A model generated the notes under the pieces. That model was not told the DNA's origin, searched no databases, and saw nothing but the letters and a program-made list of their open reading frames with translations. From assembly GCA_017383945.1 (NCBI GenBank), contig JAFNUQ010000042.1, positions 1 through 24,114 of the forward strand: 24,114 bases of DNA, given 5' to 3'. Source of the DNA: Bacteroidales bacterium. GTDB taxonomy: Bacteria > Bacteroidota > Bacteroidia > Bacteroidales > UBA932. Made by a program: the position numbers and the translations under genes. This document shows, piece after piece, positions 1 through 7,025 of the stretch (the first letter of the stretch is position 1; each line of letters opens with the position of its first letter).

Positions 1-266
1 AGGAGGCCATGCCCGCCCATAATGCCAACCACATCCTCGGGCTTGTATTCACTGAGAAACTCGTGCATCGCTGCGCTGATATAATGATCATGCAAAGTGC
101 GCGCAAGTGTTATGCTCACATCCTGGCAGTTGCTGCCATATCTGACGTAGCGTGCATAGACCTTTCCGTCATAAGAATCCTTGTAGGAATCCTCATCAGC
201 AGGATTAAATCCATCATACAAAGACGCTGCGTCATAAAGCTTGGTGCGTATCTGGTAATTGTCCAT
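1..266 (-). CDS. LOG-family-like Rossmann-fold nucleotide-binding protein, N-terminal part only
   Basis: This is the first 88 codons of a minus-strand gene; the rest lies beyond the left edge. Translation from the ATG at 266 gives MDNYQIRTKLYDAASLYDGF, continues with an acidic and tyrosine-rich stretch (about residues 20-45), and ends in VVGIMGGHGLL. A GIMGGH strand-turn after a variable N-terminal extension is what I recall from Bacteroidota LOG/lysine-decarboxylase-like Rossmann proteins, where the GGGPGAME nucleotide-binding motif comes later. That diagnostic motif is outside the window, so the family call is an inference. The gene is downstream of EF-G2 on the same strand, separated by 86 bases holding a terminator and a possible promoter, so it is probably transcribed on its own. 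The overlapping plus-strand reading frame at 9-344 is antisense to it and shows no sign of being a gene. Confidence 0.6.
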   Translation of the reverse strand, partial: MDNYQIRTKLYDAASLYDGFNPADEDSYKDSYDGKVYARYVRYGSNCQDVSITLARTLHDHYISAAMHEFLSEYKPEDVVGIMGGHGL

Positions 267-291
267 ATATTATTGTTTAATGCCGACGATA

Positions 292-299
292 CGAAGATA
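292..299 (-). promoter_or_regulatory. Possible -7 promoter element for the LOG-like gene
   Basis: The minus strand reads TATCTTCG here, one base off the Bacteroidota -7 consensus TAnnTTTG. It lies 25 bases upstream of the ATG at 266 and just after the EF-G2 terminator. No good -33 element is visible, so this is a weak candidate. Confidence 0.3.
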
Positions 300-301
300 A
301 T

Positions 302-328
302 AAAAAAGCCGAACCTTGAAGGTCCGGC
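302..328 (-). terminator. Rho-independent terminator after the EF-G2 gene
   Basis: On the minus strand a stem GCCGGACCTT / AAGGTTCGGC with a very tight loop is followed at once by six T residues. The only imperfect pair is a G-T wobble. On the plus strand the same position is an A-C mismatch and there is no clean T run, so the element is oriented for minus-strand transcription. It starts 25 bases past the EF-G2 stop codon. Confidence 0.85.
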
Positions 329-352
329 TTTCCATTTTATGTAGCAAAAAGA

Positions 353-2467
353 TTAGTCTTCTGCCTCTGCTGCAGCGTACTCAGCAAGGAGCTTGTTCTG
401 TACATCACCTGGAACTGGCTGGTAATCAGCAAACTCCATAGTAAATGTAGCTGAACCCGAAGTGAGTGAGCTGAGGGTTGTAGAGTAACGATAGAGCTCT
501 GCGAGAGGAACTCTTGCCTTGAGGATAGAGAAGCCCTTGTCTGCACCCATATCGCCGAGGATACCACGACGGTTCTGGAGGTCAGACATACAAGCACCCT
601 GATACTCTGCAGGAGTCATAACCTCTACATTGTAGATAGGCTCCATAATCTTCGGACCTGCATTGCGGAATGCCTCCTTGAAGGCGTTACGTGCTGCGAG
701 GATGAATGAGATTTCATTTGAATCTACTGGGTGCATCTTACCATCGTATACATAAACTCTGATGTCACGTGCATAAGAACCAGTGAGAGGACCCTCTGTC
801 ATCTTATCATTGATACCCTTGAGGATAGCTGGCATGAAGCGAGCATCGATAGCACCACCGACAACGCAGTTGTAGAACTCAAGTTTTCCACCCCACTCGA
901 GGTCGAAGCTCTCAGAGCTCTTGATGTTCATAACCTGATCCTTACCATTGATCTTGAATGACTTAGGAGCATCAACACCCTCCTCGAAAGGACAGATAAG
1001 GATAGAAACCTCACCAAACTGACCAGCACCACCTGACTGCTTCTTGTGACGATACATCGCAGGAGCGTTCTTAGTGATAGTCTCACGATATGGAATCTTC
1101 GGAGCAAAGAGCTCAACCTCAATCTTGAACTCATTGTTAAGACGCCACTTAACGATATTGATATGCTGCTCACCATTACCGCTGAGGATAGTCTGACGGA
1201 GCTCCTTAGAGTACTCTACGATAACTGTAGAATCCTGTGAAGAGATCTTCTTGAGAGCATCACCAAGCTTCTGCTCCTCCTGCTGTACCTTAGCCTTGAT
1301 AGCACAACGATACTTAGGTGCAGGGAAAACAATCTTATCATGCTTGATACCAGAACCAGGGAGAGAAAGAGTAGTGTTTGATCTACCGTTCTTGAGCTTC
1401 ACTGTACATCCAAGGTCACCAGCGTGGAGAGAAGTTACAGGCTCCTTCTTGAGACCTGCTACTGCATAGATTGCAGAAAGTCTTTCCTTGTTGCCGGTAA
1501 CAGGATCCTCGAGATCCATACCTGTTGTAATAGTTCCGCTCATCACCTTGAAGAATGAAACCTCACCGAGGTGAGCCTCAACGTCGTTCTTATAGATAAA
1601 GAGAGAAGCAGGACCATCAGCCTTGCAAGTAGGGGCAGGAACTACGTTCTTTGTGAACTCAAGGAGACGCTTAACACCGATATCCTTCTTTGCGCTCACG
1701 CAGAATACAGGGTATGCCTCACCGGCAATGATACCAAGGTTAAGACCCTTACGGATCTCATCCTCAGTGAGCTCACCTGACTCAAAGAACTTCTCCATGA
1801 GAGTATCATCATACTCAGCAGCCTTCTCGATGAGCTCCTGACGCATCATCTCAGCCTGATCCATAAACTCTGCAGGAATCTCAAGATCCTCACGAGTACC
1901 GTTGGCATCCTTGAAGTGATAATATTTCATCATCAAAACATCCACGAAGCCGTCAAAAGAAGTGCCCACATTGACAGGGAACTGGATATATACGGCCTTA
2001 GAACCTACTGCCTCCTTGATTGAGTTCTGAACAGACTCCCAGTCAGCCTTGTCAGCGTCAAGCTGGTTAACTGCGATTACAAGTGGAAGGTTCTTTGAAG
2101 CAGCAAGACGGAAGAAGTTGTCTGTACCTACCTCAACACCCTGCTGAGCGTTGATAACAAGCACACCACTCTCACAAACCTTGAATGCAGAATGAGCACC
2201 ACCGATAAAGTCGTCAGCACCTGGAGCATCGATGATGTTTACCTTGGCGCCAAGGAACTCAGCATAAAGTGGAGTTGCGTTGATTGATCTCTGATTGATC
2301 TTCTCGAGCTCTGAGTTATCAGATACCGTGTTCTTATCTTCTACTGTACCACGGCGATCGATAACCTTACCCTCATAGAGCATAGCTTCAGCCAACGTGG
2401 TCTTGCCGGACTTGGTTGCGCCCAGGAGAACCACGTTACGGATGTCTTTGGTTGTGTATTCTTTCAT
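353..2467 (-). CDS. fusA2: Elongation factor G paralog (EF-G2 type) with altered GTPase centre
   Basis: A full-length 704-residue EF-G: G domain (about residues 1-280), beta-barrel domain II, domain III, domain IV with the RETI and HKKQSGGAGQFGEV motifs, and a domain V ending. EF-G drives tRNA-mRNA translocation on the ribosome. The P-loop is present (GATKSGKT, residues 16-23), as are NQLD (134-137) and SAK (258-260). The G3 motif reads DAPGA (80-84) instead of DTPGH, so the catalytic histidine is alanine. The G2 segment reads QRSIN (59-63) instead of ERGIT, so the Mg-coordinating threonine is missing. The EF-G2 paralog of Bacteroides thetaiotaomicron is reported to support translation without GTP hydrolysis during starvation and gut colonisation; equivalence here is inferred. 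The organism should have a second, normal fusA elsewhere. The gene has its own promoter (2517-2547) and terminator (302-328). Confidence 0.92.
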   Translation of the reverse strand: MKEYTTKDIRNVVLLGATKSGKTTLAEAMLYEGKVIDRRGTVEDKNTVSDNSELEKINQRSINATPLYAEFLGAKVNIIDAPGADDFIGGAHSAFKVCESGVLVINAQQGVEVGTDNFFRLAASKNLPLVIAVNQLDADKADWESVQNSIKEAVGSKAVYIQFPVNVGTSFDGFVDVLMMKYYHFKDANGTREDLEIPAEFMDQAEMMRQELIEKAAEYDDTLMEKFFESGELTEDEIRKGLNLGIIAGEAYPVFCVSAKKDIGVKRLLEFTKNVVPAPTCKADGPASLFIYKNDVEAHLGEVSFFKVMSGTITTGMDLEDPVTGNKERLSAIYAVAGLKKEPVTSLHAGDLGCTVKLKNGRSNTTLSLPGSGIKHDKIVFPAPKYRCAIKAKVQQEEQKLGDALKKISSQDSTVIVEYSKELRQTILSGNGEQHINIVKWRLNNEFKIEVELFAPKIPYRETITKNAPAMYRHKKQSGGAGQFGEVSILICPFEEGVDAPKSFKINGKDQVMNIKSSESFDLEWGGKLEFYNCVVGGAIDARFMPAILKGINDKMTEGPLTGSYARDIRVYVYDGKMHPVDSNEISFILAARNAFKEAFRNAGPKIMEPIYNVEVMTPAEYQGACMSDLQNRRGILGDMGADKGFSILKARVPLAELYRYSTTLSSLTSGSATFTMEFADYQPVPGDVQNKLLAEYAAAEAED

Positions 2468-2516
2468 ATTTTTAGATATTATTAATTATACTTTCGTTTT
2501 TATGTGCGATAGCCCA

Positions 2517-2547
2517 CAAAGCTAATAAAAATTAAGAGAATATCAAA
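2517..2547 (-). promoter_or_regulatory. Promoter of the EF-G2 gene (-33/-7)
   Basis: The minus strand has TTTG (2547-2544), a 19-base spacer, and TAGCTTTG (2524-2517), which matches the Bacteroidota -33/-7 layout exactly. The predicted leader is about 45 AT-rich bases before the ATG at 2467. The -33 element lies inside the 3' end of the 63-residue protein gene. Confidence 0.75.
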
Positions 2548-2723
2548 TCAAAAATTTGCTCTCCGGTATAGCCAAGTTCTTTTAGAAGTAATTTGTTGAA
2601 TTTTGAGTGATTAACCTTCAGTTCTTTGCAGATAATTCTGAAGCTTATAGAATCATCCTCATAAATGCGGTCCTTGAGCAGCATACGCTCAAACTCATGA
2701 TAAGCGGCAACTATATTGTTCAT
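2532..2723 (-). CDS. Small helical protein of 63 residues, possibly DNA-binding
   Basis: I do not recognise a named family with certainty. The protein begins MNNIVAAYHEFERMLLKDRI and has no membrane segment or signal peptide. It appears to be all-helical: an N-terminal amphipathic helix, then a segment with FRIICKELKVNHSKFNKLLL (about residues 28-47), then an ELGYTG turn and a short last helix. The spacing of ICKELKVNHSKFNKLLLKELGY resembles the helix-turn-helix of AraC-type C-terminal domains, where a second helix plus a GY turn follow the recognition helix. A half AraC-like HTH is therefore possible. Small proteins of this look occur in Bacteroidota. It lies 64 bases upstream of EF-G2 on the same strand and divergent from the XRE regulator. 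A promoter-like element sits 21 bases upstream of its ATG, so it appears genuinely transcribed. Confidence 0.65.
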   Translation of the reverse strand: MNNIVAAYHEFERMLLKDRIYEDDSISFRIICKELKVNHSKFNKLLLKELGYTGEQIFDLIFS

Positions 2724-2744
2724 AATTTATGTGTTTTGGTCTGG

Positions 2745-2775
2745 CAAAAATGAGTTCATATTCATAAAAACACAA
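2745..2775 (-). promoter_or_regulatory. Candidate promoter of the 63-residue protein gene
   Basis: On the minus strand TTG (2775-2773), a 20-base spacer and CATTTTTG (2752-2745) approximate the Bacteroidota promoter; the -7 box differs from TAnnTTTG at its first base. A GTTCATATTCAT stretch (plus strand 2754-2765) lies inside the spacer and could be an operator half-site. Confidence 0.5.
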
Positions 2776-2833
2776 CTTTCACAAGGAAAATTTGAGATAA
2801 AAAACAGACATTTTGCCATATTTTTCCTTCATT

Positions 2834-2857
2834 GTTCATTTTTTATGAACTTTGTTC
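2834..2857. promoter_or_regulatory. GTTC inverted-repeat cluster, candidate operator
   Basis: Between the two divergent genes the plus strand reads GTTCAT, five T, ATGAAC, TTT, GTTC. This makes a perfect 6-bp inverted repeat (2834-2839 with 2845-2850) and an overlapping GAAC-TTT-GTTC palindrome (2847-2857). More GTTCAT copies lie at 2719-2724 (over the start codon of the 63-residue gene) and 2754-2759. Such clusters are typical operators; the neighbouring XRE regulator is the obvious candidate binder, but this is inference. Confidence 0.45.
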
Positions 2858-2892
2858 AGAAAAGTCGGCACAAAAAGGACATATAGTGGAAG

Positions 2893-2900
2893 TAAATTTG
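2893..2900 (+). promoter_or_regulatory. -7 promoter element of the XRE regulator gene, leaderless arrangement
   Basis: TAAATTTG is an exact match to TAnnTTTG. Only four bases separate it from the ATG at 2905, so transcription should start at or within a few bases of the start codon. No -33 element is evident at the usual spacing. Confidence 0.65.
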
Positions 2901-2904
2901 AACT

Positions 2905-3315
2905 ATGTTACCAAAGACAGAAATACTTTCACGCATCAAAACTCTGCGAGAGGAGCACGGACTATCTCAAAGCACCCTTGCAGATGAACTTGGTATCGGA
3001 AGGACCACCTACTTAAACTTTGAAACAGGTAAAACCAGGCTATATTCTAAAACTCTCACTGCCGTAGCTAATTACTTCCAAGTTGATGAAGAAGAGCTTT
3101 TATGTGGAGAAAAGCCTTCTGATAAGGTCCTTAGGGACATTGAAAGCTTCGAAGAACGAAGGTTAGCCCTGATCAACGAATACGAGTCTCGCATCTCCGA
3201 GCTCAATGCCAAACTACAGGAAGCTCAAGAAATCATCAAGAGCAACAAGCAGATTATCCAGTCTCTTACCCAGACAAACCAATTTCTTATATCACGACTC
3301 AACAAAAATGACTAA
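2905..3315 (+). CDS. XRE-family transcriptional regulator with C-terminal coiled coil
   Basis: A 136-residue protein. Residues about 8-65 form a Cro/C1-type helix-turn-helix: ILSRIKTLREEHGLSQSTLA leads into DELGIGRTTYLNFETGKTR, the classic SQSTLA...FETGK pattern of XRE domains. Residues about 78-132 are a charged heptad-like helix (FEERRLALINEYESRISELN and following) that probably forms a coiled-coil dimerisation region. It is likely a cytoplasmic DNA-binding repressor or activator. It is divergent from the 63-residue protein gene, and the shared 181-base region holds GTTC inverted repeats, suggesting autoregulation and control of that gene. The mRNA is predicted to be leaderless. The stop codon TAA at 3313-3315 is also the first three bases of the next promoter box. 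Confidence 0.88.
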   Translation: MLPKTEILSRIKTLREEHGLSQSTLADELGIGRTTYLNFETGKTRLYSKTLTAVANYFQVDEEELLCGEKPSDKVLRDIESFEERRLALINEYESRISELNAKLQEAQEIIKSNKQIIQSLTQTNQFLISRLNKND

Positions 3316-3320
3316 ATTTG
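3313..3320 (+). promoter_or_regulatory. -7 promoter element of rnhB, overlapping the upstream stop codon
   Basis: TAAATTTG matches TAnnTTTG exactly. Its first three bases are the stop codon of the XRE gene. The rnhB ATG is at 3327, six bases later, so an mRNA starting here would be leaderless or nearly so. Read-through from the XRE promoter is also possible. Confidence 0.6.
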
Positions 3321-3326
3321 TGGCTT

Positions 3327-3944
3327 ATGCCACGTGATGTCAATCTTTTAAGCTACCGCCATCCGGATTTGATTGAAGCCGGTTGCGATGAGGCAGGACG
3401 AGGACCTCTCGCCGGGCCTGTATTTGCAGCTGCGGTAATTCTGCCCAAGGATTTCCATCATCCGCTGCTCAATGACTCCAAGCAGATGAGCGAGAAGAAT
3501 CGCAATATTCTAAGAGAAGTTATTGAAAAAGAGAGCATTAGCTGGGCAGTGGAGCAGGTAGATGCAGACGAGATAGACAAGTTGAATATCCTCGGAGCAT
3601 CTATCGCGGGCATGCAGCGAGCCGTGCTGAAACTGAGCACTAAGCCGGAGATGCTGCTTATTGACGGAAACAGGTTCCGTCCGCTGAAAGGTTACCAATA
3701 CGAGACAATAGTCAAGGGGGATGCCACCTATGCAAGCATTGTTGCCGCTTCGGTGCTGGCTAAGACCTATCGTGACGAATTTATGACAAAGCTCGCACAG
3801 CAGTACCCGCAATATGGCTGGGAGCGGAATATGGGTTACCCTACAGCAGAACATATAGCAGCGATCAAGATGCACGGATATACCCCGTACCACCGCAAAT
3901 CTTTTCACTGCAAGGAATTGGAACCTTCACTATTTGATGAATAA
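3327..3944 (+). CDS. rnhB: Ribonuclease HII
   Basis: A 205-residue enzyme that cleaves the RNA strand of RNA-DNA hybrids and removes single ribonucleotides misincorporated in DNA. The family signature CDEAGRGPLAGPV carries D21 and E22. LLIDGNRF supplies D113, and the KGDATYASIVAASVLAKTYR segment leads to D150; together these are the expected four acidic metal-binding residues. The closing GYPT..H motif is also present (about 170-176). Length matches the usual ~200 residues. I chose the ATG at 3327; an in-frame TTG at 3318 lies inside the -7 box and is unlikely. The gene is close to the S46 peptidase, whose possible upstream ATG at 3937 overlaps this stop codon. Confidence 0.96.
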   Translation: MPRDVNLLSYRHPDLIEAGCDEAGRGPLAGPVFAAAVILPKDFHHPLLNDSKQMSEKNRNILREVIEKESISWAVEQVDADEIDKLNILGASIAGMQRAVLKLSTKPEMLLIDGNRFRPLKGYQYETIVKGDATYASIVAASVLAKTYRDEFMTKLAQQYPQYGWERNMGYPTAEHIAAIKMHGYTPYHRKSFHCKELEPSLFDE

Positions 3945-3966
3945 CAATATTAAAATGATAAGTAAA

Positions 3967-5952
3967 ATGAAAAAAGCATTTCTTTCACTTCTCGCAGCCC
4001 TCTGCATCGCACCGGCACTGCGCGCCGACGAGGGTATGTGGTTACTCCCTCTCCTTGAGAAGATCAACAGCGAGACTCTTGCCAATCTTGGTTCAAGACT
4101 CACTCCTGACCAGATTTATAGCGTCAATCATTCTTCAATCAAAGACGCAATCGTGCAGTTTGGCGGCGGTTGCACCGGAGAAATCATCTCCGGAAACGGC
4201 CTTCTCGTAACCAATCACCACTGCGGTTACGGCAATATCCAGGCTCTTTCTTCTGAAGAGCACAACTATCTTGAGGACGGCTTCTGGGCAAAGAGTCTCA
4301 AGGAAGAGCTTCCAGTACCAGGCCTCACAGTAAAATTCCTTCAGTCGATGACTGATGTTACAGGCAAGGTTAAAGATGAGAAATCAGTAGAGAAACTCGT
4401 TGCAAAGGCAGAGAAGGAAAACCCTAACTGCAGAGCACAGGTAGTGAGCTTCTTCAACGATAATGTATACTATCTCATTGTCTATAAGATCTATAGAGAC
4501 GTACGTTTTGTGGGAGCACCTCCTGCAGCAAGTGGAAAATTCGGCGGAGAGACAGACAACTGGATGTGGCCTCGTCACACTTGCGATTTTTCTATGTTCC
4601 GCGTCTATGCCGGTCCGGACAATGAGCCTGCAGATTATTCTGAAAACAATGTCCCTCTCAAGCCTAAGCAGTTCCTTAACATTTCCCTCAAAGGCGTAGA
4701 GGAAGGTGACTTTGCTATGATTATGGGTTATCCAGGACGCACACAGCGCTTCCAGACAGCTGCTCAGCTTGAGGATATGCTCGCCGGCAACGACATCCGC
4801 ATCGCTGCACGCACAGTGCGCCAGAACGTGATGTGGAAAGAGATGCGTGCTGATGATAAGGTAAGCCTTCAGTATGCAAGCAAATATGCCAGCTCTTCAA
4901 ACGGTTGGAAGAAATGGATCGGAATGAAAGAGGCATTTGCCAACCTTGACGTAGTCGGTCGCCAGAAGGCAAAGGAGGCAGAGCTTGCAGCTTGGGTTGC
5001 AGAAAAGAGCAGCCGCGTCAAGAAATATGGCACAGCAGTCGCAGACATCGAGAAGGTTATGAACGACAGAGCTGCCGCATACCGCGCATATATGCTTGTT
5101 TCTGAGACACTTGCAAATATCGAAATCCTCTCTCTCGCAGCTCGCGGAAGCGAAGCCGGATATAAGAACTATGACGCCGGCGTGGATAAGAAGATTGCTC
5201 TTGCAATGGTTGAGCACTATCTTGCCAACGTTAAGCCAGAGGACAAGATTGACGTGAGCGCAGCTGAGATTGAGAATATTTTTGAGAATAGCGTCTTCAC
5301 TTCTGTAGAGAAGATGAAGGCAGCCAAAGAAGCAGGTAAGGACACCTCAACTGACCCTGCTATGATCCTCAGAGATAAGATCAATGCCAAGACCAGAGAG
5401 TTCATGCCTGCAATTTCTGCAGCATCTGAGGCTCTTGCAGCTCCTGCAAAGGCCTACGCAGCAGCACTCCTCGACTGGAAGAAGGATGAGCCAAGCTATC
5501 CTGATGCCAACTCTACTTGCCGCCTGACCTACGGAACCATCCAGAGCTATGAGCCAAAGGACGGCGTGATCTACAAGCATTACACTACTCTCAAGGGTGT
5601 GATGGAAAAAGAGGACCCAGGCAACTATGAGTTCAGAGTGCCAGCTAAGCTCAAGGAGATCTACGAGAATAAGGATTATGGTCAGTATGCCAACGAAAAG
5701 GGCGAGTTAGTAACCTGCTTCCTTACCAACCTCGACATCACCGGCGGTAACTCAGGCAGCCCTGTGCTTGACGCTGATGGCAACCTCATCGGTCTTGCAT
5801 TTGACGGCAACTGGGAGGCTATGAGTGGTGATGTGATTTTTGAGCCAAATCTCCAGAGATGTATTTGTGTTGATATCCGCTATGTCCTCCTTATGATGGA
5901 TAAGTTTGGCGGTGCCGGATATCTCCTCGACGAAATGAATATTATTAAGTAA
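3967..5952 (+). CDS. dpp7: S46-family dipeptidyl peptidase, DPP7-like
   Basis: An exported serine exopeptidase expected in the periplasm or cell envelope, where it removes dipeptides from oligopeptides for amino-acid scavenging. From the ATG at 3967 the protein has 661 residues and a clean signal peptide (MKKAFLSLLAALCIAPALRA, then DEG). The S46 triad is visible: H85 in TNHHCGYG, D207 in WMWPRHTCDF, S596 in GGNSGSPV. At the substrate-selecting position the motif is FDGNWEAMSGD with G614, as in Porphyromonas DPP7 (hydrophobic P1); DPP11 (Asp/Glu P1) has arginine there. The length is slightly short for the family (about 700). In-frame ATGs at 3937 and 3955 are alternative starts; 3937 overlaps the rnhB stop but puts a long polar stretch before the signal peptide. 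The stop codon overlaps the mrp start (TAATG). Confidence 0.93.
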   Translation: MKKAFLSLLAALCIAPALRADEGMWLLPLLEKINSETLANLGSRLTPDQIYSVNHSSIKDAIVQFGGGCTGEIISGNGLLVTNHHCGYGNIQALSSEEHNYLEDGFWAKSLKEELPVPGLTVKFLQSMTDVTGKVKDEKSVEKLVAKAEKENPNCRAQVVSFFNDNVYYLIVYKIYRDVRFVGAPPAASGKFGGETDNWMWPRHTCDFSMFRVYAGPDNEPADYSENNVPLKPKQFLNISLKGVEEGDFAMIMGYPGRTQRFQTAAQLEDMLAGNDIRIAARTVRQNVMWKEMRADDKVSLQYASKYASSSNGWKKWIGMKEAFANLDVVGRQKAKEAELAAWVAEKSSRVKKYGTAVADIEKVMNDRAAAYRAYMLVSETLANIEILSLAARGSEAGYKNYDAGVDKKIALAMVEHYLANVKPEDKIDVSAAEIENIFENSVFTSVEKMKAAKEAGKDTSTDPAMILRDKINAKTREFMPAISAASEALAAPAKAYAAALLDWKKDEPSYPDANSTCRLTYGTIQSYEPKDGVIYKHYTTLKGVMEKEDPGNYEFRVPAKLKEIYENKDYGQYANEKGELVTCFLTNLDITGGNSGSPVLDADGNLIGLAFDGNWEAMSGDVIFEPNLQRCICVDIRYVLLMMDKFGGAGYLLDEMNIIK

Positions 5953-7025
5953 TGACAAAAGAAGAAATAATTCTTGCACTCCGTGAGGTCCACCACCCTG
6001 CCAAGGGCGATAAAGACATCGTGGACCTCGGGATGGTGCAAAGTGTTGACATCGAAGACAATAAAGTCACTGTAACACTTGGCTTCCCTACCCGTAGAGA
6101 TCCTCTTGCCGAGTATCTCATCGGAAGCAGCCGCGCTGCACTCATCCGTCATCTCCCTGCTTCGATAGAAAGCGAGGTCAAGACTGTAATCGTAGAAGAT
6201 CCCAAGTCCAAGAGGAAAAAGACCAACGTCAACGATCTCGATATGGACCAGATCAATGAAGTCAAGCACATTATCGGCGTGGCTTCCGGCAAAGGTGGAG
6301 TGGGCAAGTCAACCGTGGCTGTCAACCTCGCTGTAGCTCTTGCCAGACTCGGATATAAGGTCGGCCTTGCAGACGCAGATGTCTATGGCCCATCTGTTCC
6401 GACAATGACATCAACTGAAGGTCAGACACCTCTCGCAGAAGAGATTGAAGAAGGAAAGGAACTCATCCTCCCTATCGAGAAATATGGAGTAAAATGGATG
6501 TCCATCGGTTATTTTGCACAGAAGGGACAGGCTCTCATCTGGAGAGGACCTATGGCTTGCAATGCACTGAAACAGATGATTCTGCAAGTTAAATGGGGCG
6601 AGCTTGACTTCTTGCTCATCGATATGCCTCCAGGAACCGGCGACATCCATATCAGTCTGCTCCAGGACATCCCTGTCGAGGGCGCAGTCATTGTGACTAC
6701 TCCTCAGGCGGTAGCTCTCGCCGACGTTGAAAAGGGCGTGAATATGTTCCAGAATCCAAATGTCAACCGCCCTATCTACGGAATCGTGGAGAATATGGCG
6801 TGGTTTACTCCGGAAGAGCATCCTGAAGAGAAATACTACCTCTTCGGAAAAGATGGCGGAGCAAATATGGCACAGACCCTCGGAGTTGATCTCATCGGAC
6901 AGATTCCTCTGGTACAGAGCATCCGCGAAGGTGGCGACAGCGGTGAGCCGGCAGCTCTCAGCAGCCGTCCTGACGGAGTCGCATTTGTAGAACTTGCAGC
7001 AAAACTCGCAGACAAACTCGCATAA
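5952..7025 (+). CDS. mrp: Mrp/ApbC/NBP35-type P-loop ATPase, iron-sulfur cluster carrier
   Basis: A 357-residue cytoplasmic ATPase. Residues 1-80 form a DUF59/MIP18-type domain, residues 105-357 a MinD/Mrp-like P-loop domain. The deviant Walker A motif is GKGGVGKS (113-120), followed by DADVYGPSVPTM and by LLIDMPPGTGDIHIS. Proteins of this group bind and transfer Fe-S clusters to apoproteins. The CxxC pair that many homologues, such as E. coli Mrp, use for the bridging cluster is not present: the corresponding segment reads NMAWFTPEEHPEEKYYLFGK. I recall similar sequences in other Bacteroidota, so this looks lineage-specific rather than damaged. The start overlaps the peptidase stop and the stop overlaps the rsmA start (both TAATG), implying translational coupling. 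Confidence 0.94.
   Translation: MTKEEIILALREVHHPAKGDKDIVDLGMVQSVDIEDNKVTVTLGFPTRRDPLAEYLIGSSRAALIRHLPASIESEVKTVIVEDPKSKRKKTNVNDLDMDQINEVKHIIGVASGKGGVGKSTVAVNLAVALARLGYKVGLADADVYGPSVPTMTSTEGQTPLAEEIEEGKELILPIEKYGVKWMSIGYFAQKGQALIWRGPMACNALKQMILQVKWGELDFLLIDMPPGTGDIHISLLQDIPVEGAVIVTTPQAVALADVEKGVNMFQNPNVNRPIYGIVENMAWFTPEEHPEEKYYLFGKDGGANMAQTLGVDLIGQIPLVQSIREGGDSGEPAALSSRPDGVAFVELAAKLADKLA

Noticed and set aside
9..344. Plus-strand open frame of 111 codons at the left edge
   Set aside because: It is antisense to the LOG-like gene, crosses the EF-G2 terminator, and its product shows no domain or sensible composition.
337..2341. Several open frames inside the EF-G2 gene, on both strands
   Set aside because: Shadows of a long, well-conserved coding region with no promoter or domain of their own.
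3318..3326. TTG at 3318 as the rnhB start
   Set aside because: It lies inside the -7 promoter box; the ATG at 3327 gives the usual RNase HII N terminus.
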